In this document: positions 1 to 10,838 of the stretch, piece after piece
How the letters are laid out: every line of letters begins with the position of its first letter
Numbering within the stretch: the stretch's first letter is position 1
Notes under the pieces: model-generated
The model's database searches: none
Seen by the model: only the letters and a program-made list of their open reading frames with translations
Told to the model about the DNA's origin: nothing
From: Silene conica
Taxonomy: Eukaryota > Streptophyta > Magnoliopsida > Caryophyllales > Caryophyllaceae
Assembly (NCBI GenBank): GCA_029255685.2
Contig: CM055312.2
Span: 15,586,649 to 15,650,648, forward strand
Direction of reading: 5' to 3'
DNA: 64,000 nt
Translations under genes and position numbers: made by a program

Positions 1-766
1 TACGCCTAACATTAAGATAACCCGACAAAATCGAAAGCTCGATTTTGTTGACGTTTTGGGACTCCTTGCGGTCAAAAACAGTGTTGGCCAACATACGCAG
101 ATAGTATCGAGGGGCGGGCAAATGAACAGAAATGTCCTTCCTTTTCCCGTCGTGGGAATCACAAAGACAAGACCAAATGACTTTATATGAATCAGCAGGG
201 TCACCAGTACGACCCTCAGCCCTCAACCCAAGAAAACTGCAAATTCACCTAAATTAAAAGAATAGGTGACATTGAATAACCGAAAGGAAATACATTTAAA
301 ATCATAATTTGGCTTGTAGGACGCAAGGTCAAAACAAAAGGATGAGAAGAACTCTAGGGTGAGAACGGGATATGTGAACTCATCCATGGTGACGAGTCCC
401 GAAAGACCCGTTCCGTTAAGCAAGCTCACAACATCCCTATAACACCCCAAAGCCGTGAGCGTCGGCTCGTGCAAAAAACGAGTCACTACCACGTGACAGT
501 GAGTCAGTAAATGCAAGAACCGGGCCCTTTGGTCCAGGGTGTGAAAAAGAACATGCGGATAGTCCGGTAGACTATCCGTGCTTTGTACTATCATGCCTCC
601 AGAGCCGCTGGCCCGTCCCCTTGCGTTGCTTGACTCTCCTCTCAAACTACTTGCTTCCGAAGTGCGAGACCTCTTGTTTCCTCTAAGGCGGTTCAACATG
701 TTGAATCTGCAAAAATTACAACAACCATTCTCAATAATTAGACTTCCTTCAAGAGTAACCGCTTTA
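1..766 (-). pseudogene. Post-pol ORF fragment of element 0, array copy 1 (partial)
   Basis: Minus-strand start of the Athila post-pol ORF, beginning at an ATG near 699. It has a basic, Ser/Arg/Gly-rich N-terminus, then the conserved block with FLHEPTLTALG, VTMDEFTYPVLTLEFFSSF and a SFRLFN..FNLGEFAGFLG-like stretch. It is clearly related to, but distinct from, the family A post-pol proteins in this window, so element 0 belongs to a sister subfamily. It is a broken fossil. The window edge cuts it. Confidence 0.75.
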
Positions 767-771
767 TTTAT

Positions 772-1849
772 TGATACGTGCCTATTTTATGCATTTTATT
801 TATTCTTTTAGCACGTATTTTCTTATATTTTCGTGACTTTTAGTTGCTATTTCTCCCGAAACGGTTTACTTTGGCATTTCTATGTTTTAAATGTAGGAAT
901 ACGCGGAAGTGGACAAAACTGAACTTTAATCGTCCTCCGGAAGCTGTTTTTGAGTAAATACGCGGAACAAGGATCCGGATGCACATCCAAGTATTGTTTA
1001 CGGGCCAAATTCACGCTGAAACGTACAGGAAAGGGTCGACCGACCCACTAAAGAGGTCGACCGACCAAAGCCCAGAATTCGGAAAGCCTGATAACAGCAG
1101 GAGAGGTCGACCGACCCGGAAAAGAGGTCGACCGACCCAGCGACTGCGTCCGCGTCTTTTATTTCGTGTTTTACTTGTTTAATCTTGTAATTAGAACTTA
1201 TTTAAGGAAACCTAAGCACGAAAATTAGAAAAAGCAGCCTAGTTTAGAGAAAACTCCATAGTTTTAGAGAATATTTTTCCAAGTTTCAATCTTTGTTCTT
1301 AAATTCCAATTAAGCTTGTAAGTTTGCTACAATTAATCTTTCCCTTTCAATTAATCTTGTTGTTCATCTTATTATTATTTCTCAATACATGTTTTCCCTT
1401 TTATTGTCATCTTTAATTATGTTGATTCCCTTAATGTTCTTAGTTCTTGTTATTGTTAATTTCATAGTTAAAATCATGCATAGCTAATTCTTGTGATTAG
1501 GAATTAGGGGAACCATGGTAAAGATTTGATTTTGATAAGTTTAATGATTGAATTACCAATCCCCCATTGTTGTTGGTGAACTAATCCTTAAGATTGAAAG
1601 ATTATTAGGATTAGTTTAACAACAACTTTGGGATTGCCCTATGAACGAAAGTTTAGTGCTTTTCTAGGAACCCTAAGACCGTAAGGATTGGGTAGAATAT
1701 TGACCTAAAGGTTTATTCTTTGTTCGTTGGGATTGTCTTATTTGGTTATTTTACCTTTCATTGACTTGTTTTAACCATGGGGAACCAAAGTTCCTAATCT
1801 CCTTTTTATCTTATTTTAATTCTCTTGTTTATTTGCTCTTTTAGTTGTT
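772..1849 (+). repeat. Partial family A LTR, array copy 1
   Basis: Starts TGATACGTGCC directly after TTTAT, exactly like the 5' LTR of element 1. It holds two dimeric GGTCGACCGACC pairs (1034-1066 and 1105-1137) and a TATTTAAG TATA-like box about 60 bp downstream. It stops at a joint with LTR C. Confidence 0.9.
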
Positions 1850-3311
1850 TATTGTTTGATGTCAATATTTTAGGGTAACAATTTAGGGGGTTTGAATTGG
1901 TTGTCACTAAGTCTACGAACAAGTATAAAATAAAACAAGTAAATAAAGATGAGAATAAAACTATAGTAAAAAGGATGCTAGGATTTTCGGGTAGTAAATA
2001 GCTACGATGGTGTAAATCCTAAGTCAACATGTATTGCAGTCGCGTAAGGGGTGTAACATATCCTTTCGGTCTATGGTACCTAATAGCTCCTTTCGGCCTA
2101 TGCTATTAGTTCCTAGGTCTCACAATTATTGGGTGTCAACAATAAGGGTGATTCCTAAATTCCAGGTCATATACCTTTCAGTCTTAAGTAACCTAGCCGT
2201 CTTAAAGTGTAAACAAATGCCCTTCCCGTATCTCTCAATCTTGGGTAGGTCATTACTAACATCCTACAAGTCTCCTTTCAGTCTCATTGTAGGTTATTAT
2301 AGTCAACGAAGAAAAACGGTCTGAAAACATACGCGCGTTGGTCGACCGACCAGCTAGTCCAATCAGCCGACCAACACCCCAGTCGACCGACCTATAATGG
2401 AGGTCGTCCGACCGAGGCGCTGCTATAGTCGGTCTCAGAATTCGCACCATCTAGCATATTACTCTCAACATCCTAACATATGTAATTTAGCTACTCATGA
2501 AACTGAGATAACAATAATAACATTAATAAAGACGGAATTCATAGTGATCATTAATCTACGCATGCAATAACAATAAAGGCTTTGGGATTCTAACTTAACA
2601 GGATGCAAACAATTCTAAAATGATGATAATGAAACTGAAACTAAGAAGAGAATTACCGGAAACAAGGATTAAGGCAGAAAAGAACGAACTTTATTGATTA
2701 TTGCGGAAAGATTGATGAACGATGAACAAAACTAAATAAAAGTGTTTGAATAATAAACAATAACTATTGTATACTAAAACTCTCTCTAAAACTGAATAAT
2801 TCTTGATGGTAGAAAACTAGATACTTAACCCTAAACACGAGATTAGCTTAAATAGGCGGAATTAAAGAGTTTTCTAATGACCTAATCACTTGAATGGGCT
2901 TTGCGGAATTTTTCTGGGTCTGCGCTGTGGTCGACCGACCTAGGTAGTAGGTCGGTCGACCTCTTTCGGGCTTGGTGGACTTTTGTTCTTTTTATAACAG
3001 TCGCCTGGTCGGCCGACCTATGTAGTAGGTCGGTCGACCTACTTTCCTGTAGGTTTGCTTTGATTTCTTCTCGGTTTGACTTCTTGGTACTTGGTTCGTG
3101 CTTTGAGTTGACTTGTCCACGTTCCTTGGTCATTAAAAATCCCGAGGGCACAAGTTTGGTATAAAATCGTCCCTTTTCCGCATAATTTTGCAAAAGAGCA
3201 TAAAAATACGAAAGTAGACAATTGTTGGGAAATAAAGGCTAAAACATAGTAAATGAGCGACAAAATGCGTGTAAAAATAGATGTCAAACATCATAAAATA
3301 GACACGCATCA
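1850..3311 (-). repeat. Partial family C LTR, array copy 1
   Basis: Matches the solo LTR C at 25307-26956. Its terminal TGATGCGTGTC (minus strand) abuts the post-pol ORF fragment at 3311/3312. The other end is lost at the joint with LTR A. It holds several GGTCGRYCGACC motifs (for example near 2342 and 2929). Confidence 0.87.
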
Positions 3312-4318
3312 TTTGTCAACCTTCCAAAACCCCTGACGGTCCACCCAATGCACAGACTTGACATAGGCCATGTCCATGTAGCGGGAGAGGGGGTGAAGGG
3401 CATCCTCAAAACGGGGAAACTGTAAAAAACAAGGGAGTTAGCCAAACGAGTGACTAACCCACCACTGACAATGGTGGTCAAAGAAATCCCCTCCCCTACC
3501 ATCACAAAGTGAGAGGCGACCAAGTAAGCAATGTTATAAAACACAGAACCTCTACGCCTAACATTAAGATAACCCGACAAAATCGAAAGCTCGATTTTGT
3601 TGACGTTTTGGGACTCCTTGCGGCCAAAAACAGTGTTGGCCAACATACGCAGATAGTATCGAGGGGCGGGCAAATGAACAGAAATGTCCTTCCTTTTCCC
3701 ATCGTGGGAATCACAAAGACAAGACCAAATGACTTTATATGAATCAGCAGGGTCACCAGTACGACCCTCAGCCCTCAACCCAAGAAACCTGCAAATTCAC
3801 CTAAATTAAAAGAATAGGTGACATTGAATAACCGAAAGGAAATAAATTTAAAATCATAATTTGGCTTGTAGGACGCAAGGTCAAAACAAAAGGATGAGAA
3901 GAACTCTAGGGTGAGAACGGGATATGTGAACTCATCCATGGTGACGAGTCCCGAAAGACCCGTTCCGTTAAGCAAGCTCACAACATCCCTATAACACCCC
4001 AAAGCCGTGAGCGTCGGCTCGTGCAAAAAACGAGTCACTACCACGTGACAGTGAGTCAGTAAATGCAAGAACCGGGCCCTTTGGTCCAGGGTGTGAAAAA
4101 GAACATGCGGATAGTCCGGTAGACTATCCGTGCTTTGTACTATCATGCCTCCAGAGCCGCTGGCCCGTCCCCTTGCGTTGCTTGACTCTCCTCTCAAACT
4201 ACTTGCTTCCGAAGTGCGAGACCTCTTGTTTCCTCTAAGGCGGTTCAACATGTTGAATCTGCAAAAATTACAACAACCATTCTCAATAATTAGACTTCCT
4301 TCAAGAGTAACCGCTTTA
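3312..4318 (-). pseudogene. Post-pol ORF fragment of element 0, array copy 2
   Basis: Second array copy of the element 0 post-pol ORF, with its ATG near 4251. The coding similarity runs up to the WKVD region that precedes DTYLSDRIPIT in the family A homologues, and LTR C begins there. LTR C either inserted into this ORF or was joined to it by deletion; the other flank needed to decide is not present. The fragment is broken. Confidence 0.77.
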
Positions 4319-4323
4319 TTTAT

Positions 4324-5401
4324 TGATACGTGCCTATTTTATGCATTTTATTTATTCTTTTAGCACGTATTTTCTTATATTTTCGTGACTTTTAGTTGCT
4401 ATTTCTCCCGAAACGGTTTACTTTGGCATTTCTATGTTTTAAATGTAGGAATACGCGGAAGTGGACAAAACTGAACTTTAATCGTCCTCCGGAAGCTGTT
4501 TTTGAGTAAATACGCGGAACAAGGATCCGGATGCACATCCAAGTATTGTTTACGGGCCAAATTCACGCTGAAACGTACAGGAAAGGGTCGACCGACCCAC
4601 TAAAGAGGTCGACCGACCAAAGCCCAGAATTCGGAAAGCCTGATAACAGCAGGAGAGGTCGACCGACCCGGAAAAGAGGTCGACCGACCCAGCGACTGCG
4701 TCCGCGTCTTTTATTTCGTGTTTTACTTGTTTAATCTTGTAATTAGAACTTATTTAAGGAAACCTAAGCACGAAAATTAGAAAAAGCAGCCTAGTTTAGA
4801 GAAAACTCCATAGTTTTAGAGAATATTTTTCCAAGTTTCAATCTTTGTTCTTAAATTCCAATTAAGCTTGTAAGTTTGCTACAATTAATCTTTCCCTTTC
4901 AATTAATCTTGTTGTTCATCTTATTATTATTTCTCAATACATGTTTTCCCTTTTATTGTCATCTTTAATTATGTTGATTCCCTTAATGTTCTTAGTTCTT
5001 GTTATTGTTAATTTCATAGTTAAAATCATGCATAGCTAATTCTTGTGATTAGGAATTAGGGGAACCATGGTAAAGATTTGATTTTGATAAGTTTAATGAT
5101 TGAATTACCAATCCCCCATTGTTGTTGGTGAACTAATCCTTAAGATTGAAAGATTATTAGGATTAGTTTAACAACAACTTTGGGATTGCCCTATGAACGA
5201 AAGTTTAGTGCTTTTCTAGGAACCCTAAGACCGTAAGGATTGGGTAGAATATTGACCTAAAGGTTTATTCTTTGTTCGTTGGGATTGTCTTATTTGGTTA
5301 TTTTACCTTTCATTGACTTGTTTTAACCATGGGGAACCAAAGTTCCTAATCTCCTTTTTATCTTATTTTAATTCTCTTGTTTATTTGCTCTTTTAGTTGT
5401 T
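4324..5401 (+). repeat. Partial family A LTR, array copy 2
   Basis: Same as 772-1849, shifted by 3552. It is preceded by the same TTTAT (4319-4323) and ends at the same LTR A/LTR C joint. Confidence 0.9.
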
Positions 5402-6863
5402 TATTGTTTGATGTCAATATTTTAGGGTAACAATTTAGGGGGTTTGAATTGGTTGTCACTAAGTCTACGAACAAGTATAAAATAAAACAAGTAAAGAAAG
5501 ATGAGAATAAAACTATAGTAAAAAGGATGCTAGGATTTTCGGGTAGTAAATAGCTACGATGGTGTAAATCCTAAGTCAACATGTATTGCAGTCGCGTAAG
5601 GGGTGTAACATATCCTTTCGGTCTATGGTACCTAATAGCTCCTTTCGGCCTATGCTATTAGTTCCTAGGTCTCACAATTATTGGGTGTCAACAATAAGGG
5701 TGATTCCTAAATTCCAGGTCATATACCTTTCAGTCTTAAGTAACCTAGCCGTCTTAAAGTGTAAACAAATGCCCTTCCCGTATCTCTCAATCTTGGGTAG
5801 GTCATTACTAACATCCTACAAGTCTCCTTTCAGTCTCATTGTAGGTTATTATAGTCAACGAAGAAAAACGGTCTGAAAACATACGCGCGTTGGTCGACCG
5901 ACCAGCTAGTCCAATCAGCCGACCAACACCCCAGTCGACCGACCTATAATGGAGGTCGTCCGACCGAGGCGCTGCTATAGTCGGTCTCAGAATTCGCACC
6001 ATCTAGCATATTACTCTCAACATCCTAACATATGTAATTTAGCTACTCATGAAACTGAGATAACAATAATAACATTAATAAAGACGGAATTCATAGTGAT
6101 CATTAATCTACGCATGCAATAACAATAAAGGCTTTGGGATTCTAACTTAACAGGATGCAAACAATTCTAAAATGATGATAATGAAACTGAAACTAAGAAG
6201 AGAATTACCGGAAACAAGGATTAAGGCAGAAAAGAACGAACTTTATTGATTATTGCGGAAAGATTGATGAACGATGAACAAAACTAAATAAAAGTGTTTG
6301 AATAATAAACAATAACTATTGTATACTAAAACTCTCTCTAAAACTGAATAATTCTTGATGGTAGAAAACTAGATACTTAACCCTAAACACGAGATTAGCT
6401 TAAATAGGCGGAATTAAAGAGTTTTCTAATGACCTAATCACTTGAATGGGCTTTGCGGAATTTTTCTGGGTCTGCGCTGTGGTCGACCGACCTAGGTAGT
6501 AGGTCGGTCGACCTCTTTCGGGCTTGGTGGACTTTTGTTCTTTTTATAACAGTCGCCTGGTCGGCCGACCTATGTAGTAGGTCGGTCGACCTACTTTCCT
6601 GTAGGTTTGCTTTGATTTCTTCTCGGTTTGACTTCTTGGTACTTGGTTCGTGCTTTGAGTTGACTTGTCCACGTTCCTTGGTCATTAAAAATCCCGAGGG
6701 CACAAGTTTGGTATAAAATCGTCCCTTTTCCGCATAATTTTGCAAAAGAGCATAAAAATACGAAAGTAGACAATTGTTGGGAAATAAAGGCTAAAACATA
6801 GTAAATGAGCGACAAAATGCGTGTAAAAATAGATGTCAAACATCATAAAATAGACACGCATCA
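5402..6863 (-). repeat. Partial family C LTR, array copy 2
   Basis: Same as 1850-3311, shifted by 3552. It includes the motif pairs near 5894 and 6481-6593. Confidence 0.87.
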
Positions 6864-7870
6864 TTTGTCAACCTTCCAAAACCCCTGACGGTCCACCCAA
6901 TGCACAGACTTGACATAGGCCATGTCCATGTAGCGGGAGAGGGGGTGAAGGGCATCCTCAAAACGGGGAAACTGTAAAAAACAAGGGAGTTAGCCAAACG
7001 AGTGACTAACCCACCACTGACAATGGTGGTCAAAGAAATCCCCTCCCCTACCATCACAAAGTGAGAGGCGACCAAGTAAGCAATGTTATAAAACACAGAA
7101 CCTCTACGCCTAACATTAAGATAACCCGACAAAATCGAAAGCTCGATTTTGTTGACGTTTTGGGACTCCTTGCGGCCAAAAACAGTGTTGGCCAACATAC
7201 GCAGATAGTATCGAGGGGCGGGCAAATGAACAGAAATGTCCTTCCTTTTCCCGTCGTGGGAATCACAAAGACAAGACCAAATGACTTTATATGAATCAGC
7301 AGGGTCACCAGTACGACCCTCAGCCCTCAACCCAAGAAACCTGCAAATTCACCTAAATTAAAAGAATAGGTGACATTGAATAACCGAAAGGAAATAAATT
7401 TAAAATCATAATTTGGCTTGTAGGACGCAAGGTCAAAACAAAAGGATGAGAAGAACTCTAGGGTGAGAACGGGATATGTGAACTCATCCATGGTGACGAG
7501 TCCCGAAAGACCCGTTCCGTTAAGCAAGCTCACAACATCCCTATAACACCCCAAAGCCGTGAGCGTCGGCTCGTGCAAAAAACGAGTCACTACCACGTGA
7601 CAGTGAGTCAGTAAATGCAAGAACCGGGCCCTTTGGTCCAGGGTGTGAAAAAGAACATGCGGATAGTCCGGTAGACTATCCGTGCTTTGTACTATCATGC
7701 CTCCAGAGCCGCTGGCCCGTCCCCTTGCGTTGCTTGACTCTCCTCTCAAACTACTTGCTTCCGAAGTGCGAGACCTCTTGTTTCCTCTAAGGCGGTTCAA
7801 CATGTTGAATCTGCAAAAATTACAACAACCATTCTCAATAATTAGACTTCCTTCAAGAGTAACCGCTTTA
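6864..7870 (-). pseudogene. Post-pol ORF fragment of element 0, array copy 3
   Basis: Third copy, with its ATG near 7803. The stretch upstream of the ATG (to 7870) is the end of element 0's pol-env spacer and resumes at 62987, on the far side of element 1. This copy marks the real insertion site of element 1. It is a broken fossil. Confidence 0.8.
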
Positions 7871-7875
7871 TTTAT

Positions 7876-9122
7876 TGATACATGCCTATTTTATGCATTT
7901 TATTTATTCTTTTAGCACGTATTTTCTTATATTTTCGTGACTTTTAGTTGCTATTTCTCCCGAAACGGTTTACTTTGGCATTTCTATGTTTTAAATGTAG
8001 GAATACGCGGAAGTGGACAAAACTGAACTTTAATCGTCCTCCGGAAGCTGTTTTTGAGTAAATACGCGGAACAAGGATCCGGATGCACATCCAAGTATTG
8101 TTTACGGGCCAAATTCACGCTGAAACGTACAGGAAAGGGTCGACCGACCCACTAAAGAGGTCGACCGACCAAAGCCCAGAATTCGGAAAGCCTGATAACA
8201 GCAGGAGAGGTCGACCGACCCGGAAAAGAGGTCGACCGACCCAGCGACTGCGTCCGCGTCTTTTATTTCGTGTTTTACTTGTTTAATCTTGTAATTAGAA
8301 CTTATTTAAGGAAACCTAAGCACGAAAATTAGAAAAAGCAGCCTAGTTTAGAGAAAACTCCATAGTTTTAGAGAATATTTTTCCAAGTTTCAATCTTTGT
8401 TCTTAAATTCCAATTAAGCTTGTAAGTTTGCTACAATTAATCTTTCCCTTTCAATTAATCTTGTTGTTCATCTTATTATTATTTCTCAATACATGTTTTC
8501 CCTTTTATTGTCATCTTTAATTATGTTGATTCCCTTAATGTTCTTAGTTCTTGTTATTGTTAATTTCATAGTTAAAATCATGCATAGCTAATTCTTGTGA
8601 TTAGGAATTAGGGGAACCATGGTAAAGATTTGATTTTGATAAGTTTAATGATTGAATTACCAATCCCTCATTGTTGTTGGTGAACTAATCCTTAAGATTG
8701 AAAGATTATTAGGATTAGTTTAACAACAACTTTGGGATTGCCCTATGAACGAAAGTTTAGTGCTTTTCTAGGAACCCTAAGACCGTAAGGATTGGGTAGA
8801 ATATTGACCCAAAGGTTTATTCTTTGTTCCTTGGGATTGTCTTATTTGGTTATTTTACCTTTCATTTACTTGTTTTAACCATGGGGAACCAAAGTTCCTA
8901 ATCTCCTTTTTATCTTATTTTAATTCTCTTGTTTATTTGCTCTTTTAGTTGTTAGTTCAAATCTTAAATCAACCCCCCTTTTTTTGGTTACTTGCAATAG
9001 ACTTTAAATTCGCAAACATAATTAACCTTGTCTCCTTGTGGTTCGACCCTTGACTTATCCTATCTAGTTTAAGATGAGGTTTTATAAATCTTATCTTTGG
9101 CACCCCTCAACGACGGGTGTCA
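7876..9122 (+). repeat. 5' LTR of element 1
   Basis: TGATACATGCC...GACGGGTGTCA, 1247 bp, the same length as its mate at 61735-62981. Dimeric motif pairs lie at 8138-8170 and 8209-8241. A TATTTAAG TATA-like box is at 8303-8310. A GGTTCGACCC box is at 9040-9049, near the 3' end. Confidence 0.93.
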
Positions 9123-9127
9123 AATTT

Positions 9128-9145
9128 TGGCGCAGTTGCCGGGGA
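9128..9145 (+). other. Primer-binding site of element 1
   Basis: An 18-base site starting TGGCGC and ending TTGCCGGGGA, five bases after the LTR. It closely matches the tRNA-Asp-type primer site of Athila elements and the sites of elements 2, 3 and B in this window. Confidence 0.85.
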
Positions 9146-9302
9146 GACGGTATAATTTTGTTTGTTAGTTTTTAGTTTATTTTTCTTGTCTTAAGGAACT
9201 TAGGTTCCTTAAGACCGTTACTTACCTTTTCTCTAGTGTTGTTTTCTGCATACTAGAAGACATGTTTTTGAGAGGAAGGCTTGAGTACTCTCTTGTTTAG
9301 AC
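9146..9302 (+). other. Untranslated leader of element 1
   Basis: AT-rich leader between the primer site and the gag start. It contains an inverted pair AAGGAACTTAGGTTCCTT near 9193-9210, also present in the leaders of elements 2 and 3. I see no gene in it. Confidence 0.6.
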
Positions 9303-10838
9303 ATGGACACTATTTATGATCACCTACAGCCAAAGGTTCAAGATTTACCAAAAGGATTCACCTTGCCTACTCCCACCACTGGTTCCTTTGAACTCCACCC
9401 GAATCACATCATTCTGGTGGAACGGAGTCAATTTTCTGGTCTACCCAACGAGGATCCGTTGAAGCATGTTGCGACATTCACGGATTATTGCTGTTCCATA
9501 CGCATACCTGCCGGGGTGACTCAGGATGAGGTGCTGGCATTGATGTTCCTTTATTCATTGAAAGACGCCACGCGAGATTGGTACCGTTACCTTGATAGGG
9601 TAGATGAGGAGGTTACGGATTGGACTTCCTTGGCATTGGCTTTTTATAGAAAATACTTTCCTCTTGCAAAGGCCAATGACTTGAGAAGCCAAATCACTAA
9701 CTTTCAACAAGGGCCAGATGAAGGATTTTGTGAAGCATGGAGTCGGTTCAAGGGTTTGGTCCGTTCTATCCCTCACCATGGTTTTCAATAATGTTACCTA
9801 TGTAACCAATTTTACAACGCCCTTTACGATGACTATAAGGTGATTCTTGATGCGGCCGCCAATGGGAGATTCCAGAACAACACCAACCATATGAAGGGTT
9901 GGAAAACCATTGAAGACATGGCGGTGCATAGGGCTGCCTTTCGGAGTTCACGTGGGAATTCGCGAAGGTTGAATGTGGAGATGAATAGAGTGTTGGCTCT
10001 TGAGACAACCGTTGAAGCCCGTTTTGAAAAGCTTGAGGCAACCCAGTTGAAGCTTGAAAGTGCGAACCTAGTTACTACGGTTGACAACACGGGTGAGATT
10101 GTGGAATTGAGAGAGCTTGTTCATGCTCTAACAAAACAGGTTTTGGAGATGGGAAAGGCTCAAGTAGCTTCTATGAAGACTTTTGGAGAACAATTGATAA
10201 ACATAGCCAACCAAACAACTAGCTCTCAAGCTAGTTGTGAAGGACCCATGGAGACGCTGAATGCTATTAATCTTAGGAATGGTCGTGCTTATGAAGGACC
10301 AACCCCAAAGGGTAATTCTGCTGAAGTTCAAAACAAAGAAATTGATCCCGTGAACAGGTCAGAAGGCCGACCGTCCCCTACTTTAGGTCGACCGACCTTG
10401 ATTCCTGACGAGAGATCAGTTTCTGGAAAACAAAAAGATTCGGATGATACAGCGTCTGGTCGACCGACCCCTACACCAGGTCGACCGACCAGTATTCCTG
10501 AGCAGAACGCAGTTTTAACTCCCGAATCACTGGATCCCTCCCTCATTCAAGGCCTCACTGAGATATTACAGCTGAAAAAGCCAAAGGTTGCTGATCCTAT
10601 GGCTAATGTCACCGTTCCTTATCCCGAAAGACTGAAAAATTTAAAAGAGGATCGGAAATTCGGTAAGTTTTTGGAGATGGTGAAGAATCTTGAGGTAACC
10701 ATCCCTTTCACTGATTTAATTACCCAGGTACCTTCTTATGCTAAATTCATGAAAGATATTTTGAGTCGTAAGAGGAATTTTCAGGACGACGGTGTTGTTG
10801 CTTTTGTGGAGGAATGTTATGTTCTTTCACAAAATAAT
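9303..10838 (+). pseudogene. Gag-pol of element 1, first segment (gag)
   Basis: Starts MDTIYDHLQPKVQDLPKG, homologous to the gag starts of elements 2 and 3. It carries the Athila gag block (SLKDATRDWYRYLD, NFQQGPDEGFCEAW, IPHHGF) and a tail with two GRPT-x3-GRPT motif pairs encoded by GGTCGACCGACC dimers at 10365-10397 and 10458-10490. It ends at the ATAAT target site of the solo LTR. The full gag-pol region is broken in several places besides the insertions. Confidence 0.85.

Larger units (their letters stand above)
1..8953. repeat. 3552-bp tandem array of a chimeric retroelement junction (at least 3 copies)
   Basis: The sequence at position 1 recurs at 3553 and 7105. Each unit holds, left to right, a minus-strand fragment of a post-pol ORF (element 0), the TTTAT target site, the first 1078 bp of a plus-strand family A LTR, and 1462 bp of a minus-strand family C LTR. 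Copies differ by only a handful of bases per unit. Similarity stops at about 8953, where the last copy runs on into the complete 5' LTR of element 1. The left end is outside the window. All copies contain the TTTAT target duplication and LTR start of element 1, so the duplication happened after element 1 inserted. Confidence 0.93.

Noticed and set aside
1034-1137. Regularly spaced short repeats resembling a CRISPR array
   Set aside because: Repeats are 12-bp near-palindromes at 21 and 72 bp steps inside plant LTR retrotransposons, with no cas genes. Not CRISPR.
979-1182. Small open frames over the family A LTR motif pairs (repeated in every LTR)
   Set aside because: Composition follows the GGTCGACCGACC motif; no start context or domain. 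Not genes.
1850-3311. A clean solo LTR C insertion in the element 0 ORF
   Set aside because: Only one LTR end is visible in the array, so no target duplication can be shown; deletion joining is equally possible.
9040-9049. tRNA gene suggested by the GGTTCGACCC B-box-like string
   Set aside because: No A box at the right distance and no cloverleaf; only the box is conserved.
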